Both the position numbers and the translations under genes were made by a program. From assembly GCA_032250735.1 (NCBI GenBank), contig JAVVEP010000001.1, positions 224,739 to 288,738 of the forward strand: a stretch of DNA of 64,000 bases, read 5' to 3'. The notes beneath the pieces were generated by a model, which saw only the letters and a program-made list of their open reading frames with translations, searched no databases and was not told where the DNA came from. The DNA is from Gammaproteobacteria bacterium (lineage in GTDB: Bacteria; Pseudomonadota; Gammaproteobacteria; SZUA-152). Below are positions 1-9,352 of the stretch, piece by piece. Position 1 is the first letter of the stretch. Every line of letters begins with the position of its first letter.

Positions 1-863
1 CGCGCCGCGCCGATATTATATTCGCCAATTGGTCAATATGCGGTGCGGTTGCGTGTGTTGTCGGCCGTCTCTGTGGGCTGCCGGTTGTGACGACCCTTCG
101 AGGGGCGGATGCTAATCGTGTTGAAATCTCTCTCGTCCACCGTCTTTTGATTGGACTTTGCCTGCGTTTGGGAGGACGAGTAGTAGCGGTCAGTGATGAT
201 ATCGCGCATCGAATGGAGGTCATGTTCCCAGCCATGGCGGGTAAAGTGGTGATGATTCCGAACGGAGTTGACCTCGTTTCGCCACATGATGAATCCGGCG
301 TAGCGGAAGAAAACGAGCTGACTCGCTTGCTAATGGTGGGTAGCCTTATCCCGAGAAAATCTGTCCAGACTGCATTTCATGCATTGGCTCGTTTACCTGC
401 GGAATTCTTACTTACAGTCGTTGGTGAAGGCCCTGAAAAGAGGACATTGAAAACACTTGCCGAAAATCTTGATATTGGCGGGCGTGTTCATTTTGTTGGT
501 CATGTGCCACCTGAGCAGATAACTGATTGGCTCATAAAAGCGGATTTACTGGTAATGACAAGTCGTAGCGAGGGCCGTCCAAATGTCGTTCTGGAAGCAA
601 TGGCTGCGGGATTGCCTGTGGTGGGCAGCGACATTCCGGGAATACGCGAGCTGATTACCCCTGAAGTGAACGGCAAGCTTTTTCCTGTAGGCGACAGTGA
701 TGCGCTTATCGATTGTCTTTTGCCTTTTCGGAATCGGAATTTTCGTCTGCGTTTAGGTGAGGCCTCGCGCCGCTTGATCATCGAACGTGGTTTGACCTGG
801 GAAAACACTGCCGAACTTTATATGAAGCAGTTCGAACATCTTATTGCTGAGAGTAAGTGCTGA
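1..863 (+). CDS. GT4-family glycosyltransferase, 5'-truncated by the window edge
   Basis: The reading frame is open to the first base (codons from base 3), so the N-terminus lies outside the window; a GTG at 87 is internal, because the codons before it continue a plausible GT4 N-domain. The C-terminal half is a GT-B fold nucleotide-sugar domain: an IPNGVD motif, then GEGPEK, and near the end EGRPNVVLEAMAAG, the typical donor-binding E-x7-E motif. It probably transfers a sugar during assembly of a lipid-linked surface polysaccharide at the cytoplasmic membrane. Its end overlaps the region just before asnB, suggesting an operon with the next two genes. The sugar specificity cannot be read from the sequence. 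Confidence 0.85.
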   Translation, partial: RRADIIFANWSICGAVACVVGRLCGLPVVTTLRGADANRVEISLVHRLLIGLCLRLGGRVVAVSDDIAHRMEVMFPAMAGKVVMIPNGVDLVSPHDESGVAEENELTRLLMVGSLIPRKSVQTAFHALARLPAEFLLTVVGEGPEKRTLKTLAENLDIGGRVHFVGHVPPEQITDWLIKADLLVMTSRSEGRPNVVLEAMAAGLPVVGSDIPGIRELITPEVNGKLFPVGDSDALIDCLLPFRNRNFRLRLGEASRRLIIERGLTWENTAELYMKQFEHLIAESKC

Positions 864-864
864 C

Positions 865-2760
865 ATGTGTGGTTTTTCTTTTCTTTTAGATCGCCGAATT
901 CCACCGCCGCAGGCTAAGCAGCGCATGGAGCGCAGCCTTCAAGCTATGCAGCATCGTGGTCCGGACGATGGCCACATCGAAGTTTCAGGCGATACCATGC
1001 TTGGCCATCGGCGGCTTTCCGTCATCGATCTTGCCGGCAGCAGACAGCCTATGTCTGATCCCACTGGCCGCTATTTACTCGCCTATAATGGTGAAATTTA
1101 TAATTATGTTGACGTTCGCAATCAGCTCGACGGCCGTTGGGCCTTCACTACCAAAGGCGATACTGAAGTACTCCTTGCAGGACTGGTGCTTCAAGGAGCA
1201 AGTTTTCTTGAGCGGCTCGAAGGGATGTGGGCTTTTGCTTTTTGGGATTCTCAAGAGCGTTGTTTGTTGCTTGGGCGAGATCGTATGGGTAAAAAACCGC
1301 TATTTTTTCAGCCGCTTCCAGAAGGGGGGATGACATGTGCCTCGGAAATACCTTCCCTGCGTAAGCTGAGCGATGAGCCGTGGCATGAGAGTTTGGATAG
1401 TACGGCTGATTATTTGAGGTATGGTTATTATCTGCCTGGTACAACAGCCTATCAAGATGTATGCGAAGTGCTTCCTGGTCATACGCTGGGTTGGTCGCCA
1501 GGGAAAAGTATTGAAGCTAAAGCCTATTGGTCCTTACCTCTAAATCCTTTTCAAGGTACGCGAAAACAAGCGAAATTTGTACTACAGGAAAAAATGTTTG
1601 CCGCCGTTGAAAGGCGCTTAGTCTCAGATGTTGAAGTGGGTGCGTTTCTCTCTGGAGGAGTAGATTCATCACTTATTGTTAGTATATTGGTCGATCAGTT
1701 AAATGTTTCTCCTAAGACGTTTACTATCGGTTTCGAGGAAAAGTCATACGATGAAAGTATGTTCGCCGATCTGGTTGCTAAAAGGTTTAGTACGGAACAC
1801 TACGTTGAGTATTTGAAGGAGTGGGATTCAGGTGTGTTAGAAAAGTTGATTTTCGAACATGTTGGGCAGCCATTTTCAGACCCTTCCATTTTGCCGACAG
1901 CTATGCTGTCAAAATTAGCAGCATCTCATGTGAAGGTTGCCTTGTCAGGTGATGGAGGAGACGAATTGTTTAGCGGTTATCAGCGTTATCAGGCGCGCGT
2001 GTTATTGCAATGGTATACGCGACTTCCGATTTTAGTTAGAAAGAATATTAGGTATGTTGTTGAATCCATTCCAGAGCCGATGGTTCATCATAGCCACAGT
2101 CTGATTAAAAAGGCTCATTTATTCTTGGATACGGTTGATCGGCAGGCGGGAGAAACATCTTATATAGCGCCATTAATGTTCTCAAATGAAGAATTTTCTG
2201 GGCTGGCGCCTGATTTAATAGGTCGCGGCCATCGACCACCTAAACTTCCGGATGAAACGGATCTGGATGATATCTATAAGATGATGGCTTCTGATGCTTT
2301 GATTTACTTGCCTCAAGACATTTTACAGAAAGTGGATCGCGCATCAATGGCTTATTCATTAGAAACTAGAGCGCCCTTTCTTGATAGTGAAGTTGTGAAA
2401 ACAGCATTCTCAATACCTCGCCAGTGGCACCGGCGGGGGATGGTAGGGAAGCGGATGTTGAGAGAAACTTTTTCAGGTTTTCTGCCAGATAACATATGGA
2501 AGCGTAGGAAGCAAGGTCTTGGAGTTCCTGTAGGCCGTTGGTTTCGAGAGAATCTGGGTAGAGAGTTAGAGGGTCTGATAGAGGATGTGGATATGCCGCT
2601 GAACAAACTTTGGCTTAAAGAAATGCTCGTTTCCCATCGAGAGAATAAGCGAGACCAGGGTCTTCAATTATGGATGATTTATATATATTTATTATGGAAA
2701 CGTAATGGTATGTGCATTGGGGCTGAAAGCCAACTGGCAAATATGATATCTGGAAAATAG
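865..2760 (+). CDS. asnB: Asparagine synthetase, glutamine-hydrolysing
   Basis: The product has 631 residues, normal for the AsnB family. The start is the ATG at 865 because it gives Met-Cys-Gly, whose Cys becomes the N-terminal nucleophile of the class II glutaminase domain; the frame extends 21 bases upstream but that would bury the Cys. The N-terminal glutaminase domain contains HRGPDD and GEIYNY, and the synthetase domain carries the ATP-pyrophosphatase loop SGGVDSS near residue 260 and SGDGGDE further on. It converts aspartate, glutamine and ATP to asparagine, or amidates a sugar-linked acid. AsnB paralogues are common inside polysaccharide clusters, and this copy sits between two glycosyltransferases, so amidation of a surface-glycan residue is possible but unproven. 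Confidence 0.93.
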   Translation: MCGFSFLLDRRIPPPQAKQRMERSLQAMQHRGPDDGHIEVSGDTMLGHRRLSVIDLAGSRQPMSDPTGRYLLAYNGEIYNYVDVRNQLDGRWAFTTKGDTEVLLAGLVLQGASFLERLEGMWAFAFWDSQERCLLLGRDRMGKKPLFFQPLPEGGMTCASEIPSLRKLSDEPWHESLDSTADYLRYGYYLPGTTAYQDVCEVLPGHTLGWSPGKSIEAKAYWSLPLNPFQGTRKQAKFVLQEKMFAAVERRLVSDVEVGAFLSGGVDSSLIVSILVDQLNVSPKTFTIGFEEKSYDESMFADLVAKRFSTEHYVEYLKEWDSGVLEKLIFEHVGQPFSDPSILPTAMLSKLAASHVKVALSGDGGDELFSGYQRYQARVLLQWYTRLPILVRKNIRYVVESIPEPMVHHSHSLIKKAHLFLDTVDRQAGETSYIAPLMFSNEEFSGLAPDLIGRGHRPPKLPDETDLDDIYKMMASDALIYLPQDILQKVDRASMAYSLETRAPFLDSEVVKTAFSIPRQWHRRGMVGKRMLRETFSGFLPDNIWKRRKQGLGVPVGRWFRENLGRELEGLIEDVDMPLNKLWLKEMLVSHRENKRDQGLQLWMIYIYLLWKRNGMCIGAESQLANMISGK

Positions 2761-2761
2761 G

Positions 2762-3859
2762 ATGCATAAGATAGCAATATTTATATCAGATCTTGATTGC
2801 GGTGGAGCGCAGCGTGTGATGTTGACGTTGGCAGAAGGATTTGTGGCTCAGGGGTTCTCAGTAGATATGGTGTTAGCACGAGGCGGTGGGATATTAGAGA
2901 ATGAGGTACCTGATGGTGTGCGCTTGGTTAGTCTTTCTGGCGAAAAAAAGAAAAAACTACTGTTTTCTTTAAAGGTGCTTGTTTGCTTGGTGGGCTATCT
3001 TCGGAGCGTTAAGCCGGAGGCCGTGTTGTCAAGTATAACAGGGGCAAATCTGGTTGCGGTGTTAGCTAGAGGTATAGCTAATCTAGATACAGTGCTTGTA
3101 TTGCGGCATGAGAACACGGCGCCAAATATTAGTAGCCAATTGCGCACTTGGCTTGTGAAGAAATTATATCCTAGATCTGATGCCGTCATTACAGTTTCTG
3201 CAGGTGCGGGTTTAGATCTCAAAAAGATTATTGATCTAAAGGATGAAAAATTACATGTAATCGAAAATCCAGTTAATTCGACCAAGATTCGTAAATTAGC
3301 ACAAGACCCGGTATCAGAGCCATGGTTTAATGATGTAGATATTCCAGTTTTGATTAGTGTTGGGCGACTATATCCCCAAAAAGATTTTGTGACATTAATA
3401 CGTGCCTTTGCAAAGATGCGCGAGACGCATCCTGCTCGCCTAATTATTCTCGGTGAAGGACCAGAGCGTGATCGTCTTGAGTTATTGGTGCGTCAGCTTG
3501 GATTGGAAAATGATGTTTCAATGCCTGGAATTGTACAAAACCCATACCCGTGGATGCGTGCGGCTACTGTATTCACGTTATCTTCTTTATGGGAGGGTTT
3601 GCCTATTGCGCTGATGGAAGCAATGGCTCTGGGTTGCCGCATTGTAGCAACTGACTGTCATTCTGGTCCGCGCGAACTTTTAGATGATGGAAAATACGGC
3701 ATGCTTGTTCCGGTTTCGAATGAAGATGCGTTATCGGAAGCTTGTATTGCCGCGCTTGATGCACCACATAATCCCCAGTTAATAATGACCAGGGCGGATA
3801 ATTATAGCCCAGAGGGAATTGTGGCTAAACATCTTCAGCTTCTAAGGGCTGGCGATTAG
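2762..3859 (+). CDS. GT4-family glycosyltransferase
   Basis: A 365-residue complete GT-B enzyme that starts one base after the asnB stop, so it is surely co-transcribed. The N-domain begins with the glycine-rich DLDCGGAQRVM loop typical of GT4 enzymes. The C-domain has SVGRLYPQKDF, LGEGPERD and WEGLPIALMEAMALG, the donor-site motif. It most likely adds one sugar to a lipid-linked repeat unit on the cytoplasmic side of the inner membrane. Base composition is distinctly more AT-rich than the housekeeping part of the window, as is usual for horizontally exchanged O-antigen or exopolysaccharide genes. Acceptor and donor are unknown. Confidence 0.9.
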   Translation: MHKIAIFISDLDCGGAQRVMLTLAEGFVAQGFSVDMVLARGGGILENEVPDGVRLVSLSGEKKKKLLFSLKVLVCLVGYLRSVKPEAVLSSITGANLVAVLARGIANLDTVLVLRHENTAPNISSQLRTWLVKKLYPRSDAVITVSAGAGLDLKKIIDLKDEKLHVIENPVNSTKIRKLAQDPVSEPWFNDVDIPVLISVGRLYPQKDFVTLIRAFAKMRETHPARLIILGEGPERDRLELLVRQLGLENDVSMPGIVQNPYPWMRAATVFTLSSLWEGLPIALMEAMALGCRIVATDCHSGPRELLDDGKYGMLVPVSNEDALSEACIAALDAPHNPQLIMTRADNYSPEGIVAKHLQLLRAGD

Positions 3860-3949
3860 TGAAAAATATTTAGATTTAATTGTGATAGAAATAAAATATA
3901 TTTGTTGATAATGCGCTCTGAACTTTTAATACGCGTGATATTAATATAA

Positions 3950-4690
3950 TTAATTTTTTATCTTTGTTATTTTTAATGAGCCTGCGGAGTCATCCAGCAC
4001 AAACTTCCCGCTAATATCATTCAGGTATTCATCGGTTGCTTTTTTGCATCCTCCCCAGTCATAGTAGTCATCTAGAATTATACTTCCACCAATGACAAGG
4101 CTTGGAAAGATGCGTTTTAGGCAGGTGATTACTGGCTCATACCAGTCAACATCGATGTGTGCAAAAGCAACAGGCTGATTTATTTTTAGAGTGTCCTGAA
4201 CCAACCCTTTAATTAGCGATACCGATTGCTCGTCACGATTTATACCAAACATTTTCAGGTTGTTATTGACAATCTCGTATAAGTTTTTTTCGTAGCCGTA
4301 GTATTTTTCACCGCCAAGCCCTTTTGATTTCCCCTCCTCTATTATTTTATAACGACTATGCACGTCACGCGTGTCTTCCTTTGTTGGTGGAGGGATCATG
4401 CCGAAAACATCATAAACGAAAAAGGGGCGTTTGTTTTTTTTCATTGAAGCAATTAAAATGCTAGACCCGCCAAGCGCACAGCCAGCTTCTATAAAAATTC
4501 CAGGCAGAGCATTAGTCTCTATTTGTCGGCATGTGTGCGCAATGCGGGCAAGTTTTTTGACTGACAAATAAGTAATCATTTGCGAACGAATACGATGTAT
4601 CAGTTCGCATTCTTCGTGGTTTAATCCGGATAGAATGGATTTCTCTGAAACGCTTATTGTTTTTAAGAATCGCTTGATTCGTTGCAGCAT
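3950..4690 (-). CDS. TylF/MycF-family methyltransferase-like protein
   Basis: A 246-residue protein resembling the macrocin O-methyltransferase (TylF) family. The family SAM-binding stretch IFIEAGCALGGSS lies near residue 70, followed by VYDVFGMIPPP and later HIDVDWYEPV and ILDDYYDWGGC, where the acidic residues of the family bind a metal near the sugar hydroxyl. Such enzymes O-methylate sugars, and in polysaccharide loci they often cap a glycan chain. It is convergent with the upstream glycosyltransferase and is the last of three minus-strand genes (flippase, pyruvyl transferase, this one). The exact substrate cannot be inferred. Confidence 0.8.
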   Translation of the reverse strand: MLQRIKRFLKTISVSEKSILSGLNHEECELIHRIRSQMITYLSVKKLARIAHTCRQIETNALPGIFIEAGCALGGSSILIASMKKNKRPFFVYDVFGMIPPPTKEDTRDVHSRYKIIEEGKSKGLGGEKYYGYEKNLYEIVNNNLKMFGINRDEQSVSLIKGLVQDTLKINQPVAFAHIDVDWYEPVITCLKRIFPSLVIGGSIILDDYYDWGGCKKATDEYLNDISGKFVLDDSAGSLKITKIKN

Positions 4691-4817
4691 AATTTATCCT
4701 GGGTTTTTGGGCTTGTGCTCCATTGTAATAAATGGATTGAAGTAACTAATAGTAAGGTGATCTAAATTTTTTGCCGGTGAGAAAATTGGCGGCGTGTTGT
4801 TATATTTGTTTTTTTAG

Positions 4818-5777
4818 TCATAAGCGTTCAAGCGCTTCCTTCATGTTGGTTAATATTCTTTCTTTAGTAGCTTCAACGTTTATAGCTGTTGTTGGCCAGG
4901 CGATGTTGCGATAATAAAAAAAGTATCTTACACGATAAAATATAAACTTGAATAAGCCGTATGTTAGTAATAGGAACCGTTTCCATAACGGCTTGTCCAT
5001 TTGGCTTATCTCACCTCTCATATCCAAAGAAAAATAAGGGTGAATAGGGATAAATTCCTCAACTAGCTGTAAACGCTTATCATTCTGATCTCCCAGCACA
5101 ACGACTGGAATTCCCATTGCGATACAGGGTAGCGCGCAATGTAGTCGACTCGTAACAACTAATTTTGCCCGTGTTCTGTACATCTCTAAAAAACCCTCAG
5201 CAATATTCATCTTTATATCGTGCGAAAGCTTTGCGGGAAGGATGTGTTTGGCATATTCAATTTTTTGATTTTTGAGTTCTTTTGGCAGGGGTACAAATGT
5301 ATCTAAATCGACAATAAATATTGTGTCTGCACTGACAGCATATTCTTTCTTTCTCCTGTTGAAAGTAAGTGTTAAGCAGTAGTTGAAGTAGGTGTCGATA
5401 CCGAGTGAATTTAATATTTTTTCAGTATTCCTGTCTCTGCAACCGATGGGGGAGTTATTTTTAAGGTATGCAATCGCTTCTTTTGTCAGTAGTTTGTTCT
5501 GGGTTAAGCTAGTAGAGCTAATATGTATATTGCTAAAGACGGGAGTGATATTTTCGTCTAGCGGAAACGTTTCCTGACTGATCGAGAACCAGCCGTTGAT
5601 GATGAGGATGCATTCAATATTTCCAAGCGTGGGGTGGTCTCTGTCCAAGTATCCGCTAATACTTAATCCAAGTAATTTCAGGGCGTGGATGGCTGCTAGT
5701 GTCTGTATTTCATCACCTACATTTACAGAATCTGGATACTTAAAGCTATATATGTTCTTGTTTAATTGTGATTTCAT
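4818..5777 (-). CDS. Polysaccharide pyruvyl transferase family protein
   Basis: A 319-residue protein with the layout of the polysaccharide pyruvyl transferase family: an N-terminal NVGDEIQTLAAIHAL segment, a central GCRDRNTEKIL stretch and a C-terminal TSRLHCALPCIAMGIPVVVLG motif. Characterised members transfer pyruvate from phosphoenolpyruvate to a sugar as a ketal, and other members are glycosyltransferase-like. It ends 127 bases before the methyltransferase gene and begins 4 bases after the flippase stop, so the three look like one transcription unit. It probably modifies the same glycan that the flippase exports. Confidence 0.8.
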   Translation of the reverse strand: MKSQLNKNIYSFKYPDSVNVGDEIQTLAAIHALKLLGLSISGYLDRDHPTLGNIECILIINGWFSISQETFPLDENITPVFSNIHISSTSLTQNKLLTKEAIAYLKNNSPIGCRDRNTEKILNSLGIDTYFNYCLTLTFNRRKKEYAVSADTIFIVDLDTFVPLPKELKNQKIEYAKHILPAKLSHDIKMNIAEGFLEMYRTRAKLVVTSRLHCALPCIAMGIPVVVLGDQNDKRLQLVEEFIPIHPYFSLDMRGEISQMDKPLWKRFLLLTYGLFKFIFYRVRYFFYYRNIAWPTTAINVEATKERILTNMKEALERL

Positions 5778-5781
5778 AAAT

Positions 5782-7095
5782 TCATGCCGTGGGGTTGGTT
5801 GGCCTCCAGGAAGGCCATGTTCTTATGTGTTCTTTTTTATACAGATACACAAGAGCAATCATGCGCCAACTAACTAACGCTATGCCGCTGGCTGTGGCTG
5901 CACCAAGAGCACCATATCTTGGAATTAATGCTATACAAAGTGCTATGTTAAGTAAAATTGATAGGATGGATATTTTAAGTGCCGCGGCTTGATATATGGT
6001 CATCATCATAATTATAGCCACAGGACCTGCGGCTGCGTTGATTATTTGCGCGACAACTAAGACCATCATGGCTGGGTAAGCAGAGGAGAATTCCCTCCCA
6101 AAAGCGCTAAGCAATACTGGGCCAAATGCCAATAAAACTATCCCTATAATAATCGCTACGAAAAACCCATAATTTGCAGACCGGGTAAGTACTGTCTGAA
6201 GGGTTCTATTGTCACGCTTTTGAAATAATTCAGATGCAATTGGCGCAAAAGCCATATTGATGGTGATTAATCCAAAGGAAGTTAATTCAGCGATTCTTGC
6301 GGCTACTGAATATAAGCCAACAGACTTGTCGTCTGACAATATGCCTAGAATGATAATCCCAAGATTCATTTGTGCCACGGATAGGATGCCTACCCCGTAA
6401 AGAACCCATCTTACAGAGGCCCATTCCTGTTGTTTTTCTTCTGGCAAAGGAGATGAAGATTTATCTAATTTTATATGATGCAAGAACACGCTGGATGCAA
6501 TCAGCGCTACGCTCGCAGAAAGAAGGTGGATATAAAGCATCATGTTGGCTTTCGTTGAGAAGCCGAAAAGAATAAGCGATGCTGAAATTAGCGCAAGTAG
6601 CCCCGGTCTTATAATGGCATCAGGGACAAAGCTTTTCTTCATGTATCGCAACCCTTGCAGGATGCCTTGCCTGACAGTAAGCGTAGCGAGTATAAGGATT
6701 AACAATGAGCCTGCGATTAAATAGCTGCTTATTTCCGATGTGTTTAATTTAATTAAAAGAGCCAAACCAAATGCCGGAATGGTTAGTGTGGATAATAATA
6801 GAATAATGTTTTCAGAATATCTTCGAAAATGAGAAATTGATAACCAGTCTTTGTCCGAGCGATAGCGAGAAACAAAGCGTGTTGCAGCAGTATCTAATCC
6901 GCCTGTTGTTAGTCTCGCCAGTACTACGATCCAGGCAACCACGAAAGAGTAGAGTCCGAATTCGCTTGCACCCATTAACCTTGCAAGTAATATTTGCGTA
7001 AGGAGCAGAATGGCAAGCGATGTTGCACGGATGATGAATGTGCCTGTAGTGCTTCGCAACAATATCGCTAGGTAGTCGGGTCGTAATTCAGACAT
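5782..7095 (-). CDS. Oligosaccharide flippase, Wzx-type (MOP superfamily)
   Basis: A 437-residue, very hydrophobic protein with roughly twelve predicted membrane helices. The N-terminus has FIIRATSLAILLLTQILLARLMGASEFG, shortened here to its pattern: a first helix followed by the LMGASEFGLY turn typical of Wzx and lipopolysaccharide exporters. It should move an undecaprenyl-pyrophosphate-linked repeat unit from the cytoplasmic to the periplasmic leaflet. It heads the minus-strand trio with the pyruvyl transferase-like and methyltransferase-like genes. A Wzy polymerase was not seen in the window, so the locus continues outside it or uses another route. Confidence 0.88.
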   Translation of the reverse strand: MSELRPDYLAILLRSTTGTFIIRATSLAILLLTQILLARLMGASEFGLYSFVVAWIVVLARLTTGGLDTAATRFVSRYRSDKDWLSISHFRRYSENIILLLSTLTIPAFGLALLIKLNTSEISSYLIAGSLLILILATLTVRQGILQGLRYMKKSFVPDAIIRPGLLALISASLILFGFSTKANMMLYIHLLSASVALIASSVFLHHIKLDKSSSPLPEEKQQEWASVRWVLYGVGILSVAQMNLGIIILGILSDDKSVGLYSVAARIAELTSFGLITINMAFAPIASELFQKRDNRTLQTVLTRSANYGFFVAIIIGIVLLAFGPVLLSAFGREFSSAYPAMMVLVVAQIINAAAGPVAIIMMMTIYQAAALKISILSILLNIALCIALIPRYGALGAATASGIALVSWRMIALVYLYKKEHIRTWPSWRPTNPTA

Positions 7096-7578
7096 ATATG
7101 GTCACTTGATTATACACAGTAAGTCGATATTAATGCTTCAAGCAATTATCGATTTCTAATGCGATGATGTTTTAAACCAAGGCTGATTAGCATGCTGGTC
7201 GGGTTAAAATAAATACGTTCCATGCTGCGCGCTGTGCCTTTGGAATAAAATTAATAAAGCAGAGCGCGATAATTTGTGTGATTGCTCTAGTACAAATACG
7301 CGCTTCAAATAATCGTCTCGTGGATAGCAACTATGTCCTCTATGATAATCCAGTAAATTATTAATCGACTGCTTTCCAATACGCATGACGGAGAGGTGAG
7401 CGTTAGCGCTTGTCTGTTCGGCCTTTCACTAATCAGAAATTCTTTGTTCTATATTTATGGCGTGAAGAGTTCCAGCACATCCTCTTAAATACAGAAATCT
7501 TTTCGTTAGGCTGGTGATTCCTCCTTAGGCTCCGACACAATTTGTGGTTGAGATAAATGAGGAGACCCTTTTCATATG
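7096..7578. other. Intergenic region, AT-rich, no convincing gene
   Basis: This 483-base stretch separates the flippase gene from the next methyltransferase gene. The only open frame of note is a 60-codon minus-strand one at 7204-7386, whose translation has no recognisable domain and no good ribosome site. The region presumably contains the promoter for the flippase operon, but I see no clear sigma-70 box. It could be the scar of a lost gene in a rearranging polysaccharide locus. Confidence 0.4.
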
Positions 7579-8301
7579 TTAATCAAGTACGAGTAAATAG
7601 CCAACTGCAAAAGGCGTGCTGCTACTGCTTTCTGGTGATTGGCTTCCGATAATGGCGAGCAGGTTAAATAAAGGAACGACGATGAATGTCAACACTGCCA
7701 GAGGTAGGAGAGCCAATGGTGATACATGCAACATTTGCCATGCCAAAGATAAATTGAATAGCAATACACTTGATTCAATAGCATTGCCAAAGACAACTGA
7801 TCGACGAATAGCCAATCCGCTCTTTCTTGTAAGGTGTTGCAGGCCGTGGTACGTCCAGCGCGTGTAGTCTCCTGGCGCGTCATGAATTGGATAAAGAAAT
7901 GGCGTGGAAATGATTATGCATCCTCCGGGGGAGACGATGCGACGCGCTTCTTGCAGAGCGAAATATGGATCAGTGAGGTGTTCCAACACCTCAAGCATCA
8001 CTATAGTGTCGAAGCTTCCGTTGGCGAATGGTAACTTATGCGCATCGCCGAATACGTCTGGGCGAGCGGCATACAGTTTTTTGCCCGTCATTGGGTAGTC
8101 CAAGCTGTAATAATCGCAGCTCGTTTTAATATATTTTCGAAGCGGTTGGCGGCCGCATCCAATATCTAGAATTTTGCCTGCGGCTTCATTGGCAACAAGC
8201 TTATAACGCCTGTGTTCAAATCGATATGCTAAATATTGTGGATGAAACAGCGTATAGCGCACATGGTGCATTATTTGTCGAAGGAGTGATGCACGTATCA
8301 T
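7579..8301 (-). CDS. Class I SAM-dependent methyltransferase
   Basis: A 240-residue protein with a standard Rossmann methyltransferase core. Motif I is KILDIGCGRQPL near residue 43; the SFDTIVMLEVLEHLTDP segment near residue 100 is the usual motif II/III region of Methyltransf_11 enzymes. The C-terminal 50 residues are hydrophobic (LALLPLAVLTFIVVPLFNLL), suggesting membrane attachment, consistent with a lipid-linked glycan substrate. It stands alone between two intergenic gaps on the minus strand, between the flippase operon and the GT2 gene. The substrate is unknown. Confidence 0.82.
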   Translation of the reverse strand: MIRASLLRQIMHHVRYTLFHPQYLAYRFEHRRYKLVANEAAGKILDIGCGRQPLRKYIKTSCDYYSLDYPMTGKKLYAARPDVFGDAHKLPFANGSFDTIVMLEVLEHLTDPYFALQEARRIVSPGGCIIISTPFLYPIHDAPGDYTRWTYHGLQHLTRKSGLAIRRSVVFGNAIESSVLLFNLSLAWQMLHVSPLALLPLAVLTFIVVPLFNLLAIIGSQSPESSSSTPFAVGYLLVLD

Positions 8302-8443
8302 ACGATTTACATTTCTGACTTAGCGGAAGTAAAAATAGAATTTGTTGCCCATAGTTCTAACTTGGTTCTGAAGTTCTAATGATGATCTTACTATTTATGT
8401 CGATTTGAATGTTTAAGATGATGCGGTCAATTTTAATGAAATG

Positions 8444-9352
8444 TTATTTGTCATTTTTCTCAGATTTGTACATTAATTGTGTGATTTGTTCGGAAACAAG
8501 ACCAATAAGAAATATGGTCACTGATGCTGTGAGAAGAAAGATGGTCGCGAGTGACAGGCGGCCCTGTGTTGCAAAGGTGTAAGCATAATACGTGATGCCA
8601 GCTAGCGCGTGCAGAAATGCGACGGGAAAAAATAATTTGAGTGGCGAATACAAAGTTCCAATTTTGAAAATGATGAGTAGAAAACGCACTCCGTCTTTCA
8701 CTAGATGAATATGGCTATTGCCAAGTCGTTTCGCTGCCGTTATGGAGATGTATGCAACCGGATAGCCAGCACGAAAGAATGCCATTGTGCTAGTGGTAGG
8801 GTAGGAGAAACCGTTCGGTAGTAGATAGAGATATTCGCGAAAGCGGTTCGCTCGTGCTGCACGAAAACCGGATGTGAGATCTTCGATTTTCTGTCCTGTC
8901 ATGTAGCTTGCTAGGCGATTATAGAGGCGGTTAGCGATGCTACGCCCGGCACTAGCCTGGGAACTGAGGCCACGCGCACCCACTACCATTTCATAGCCTT
9001 GGTCGAGTTTTTCCAACAGGCGCGGGATGTCGGCAGGGTCATGTTGGCCATCAGCATCCATGAACACGATGATGTCTCCCTTCGCCATACGGGCGCCACT
9101 CTTAATCGCTGCTCCATTACCCATGCTATACGGGTGATGCAAGATGGTCGCCCCATGGTTTAGGCCAACCTGTGCTGTATCGTCGCTCGAGCCATCGTCG
9201 ACGATCAGTATCTCGGCATCAGGACAGGTAACGCGAAGCTGTGGCAGGAGATGGTTCAGGCCCGCGGCCTCGTTTTTGGCAGGTAGTACAATCGTCAGCA
9301 TAGGGCAATGTACCTGTGTGATGTCGGTTGGGCACCTGTTGACAGTAGTCAT
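8444..9352 (-). CDS. GT2 glycosyltransferase, polyprenyl-phosphate sugar synthase type
   Basis: A 302-residue protein. The GT2 domain has LPAKNEAAGL, then VDDGSSDDT and the metal-binding FMDADGQHDP motif, as in dolichyl-phosphate mannose synthase-like enzymes. Two C-terminal hydrophobic segments near residues 230-290 are predicted membrane helices, as in enzymes that charge undecaprenyl phosphate with a sugar. Its ATG overlaps the stop codon of the preceding GT-C/TPR gene (ATGA), so the two are translationally coupled. The natural model is that this enzyme makes a lipid-phosphate sugar donor and the GT-C partner uses it in the periplasm. Confidence 0.85.
   Translation of the reverse strand: MTTVNRCPTDITQVHCPMLTIVLPAKNEAAGLNHLLPQLRVTCPDAEILIVDDGSSDDTAQVGLNHGATILHHPYSMGNGAAIKSGARMAKGDIIVFMDADGQHDPADIPRLLEKLDQGYEMVVGARGLSSQASAGRSIANRLYNRLASYMTGQKIEDLTSGFRAARANRFREYLYLLPNGFSYPTTSTMAFFRAGYPVAYISITAAKRLGNSHIHLVKDGVRFLLIIFKIGTLYSPLKLFFPVAFLHALAGITYYAYTFATQGRLSLATIFLLTASVTIFLIGLVSEQITQLMYKSEKNDK

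Noticed and set aside
956..1333. 125-codon plus-strand frame inside asnB
   Set aside because: It overlaps the conserved glutaminase domain of asnB in another frame and has no family match.
7204..7386. 60-codon frame between flippase and methyltransferase genes
   Set aside because: No ribosome site, no recognised family, and composition like the surrounding non-coding DNA.
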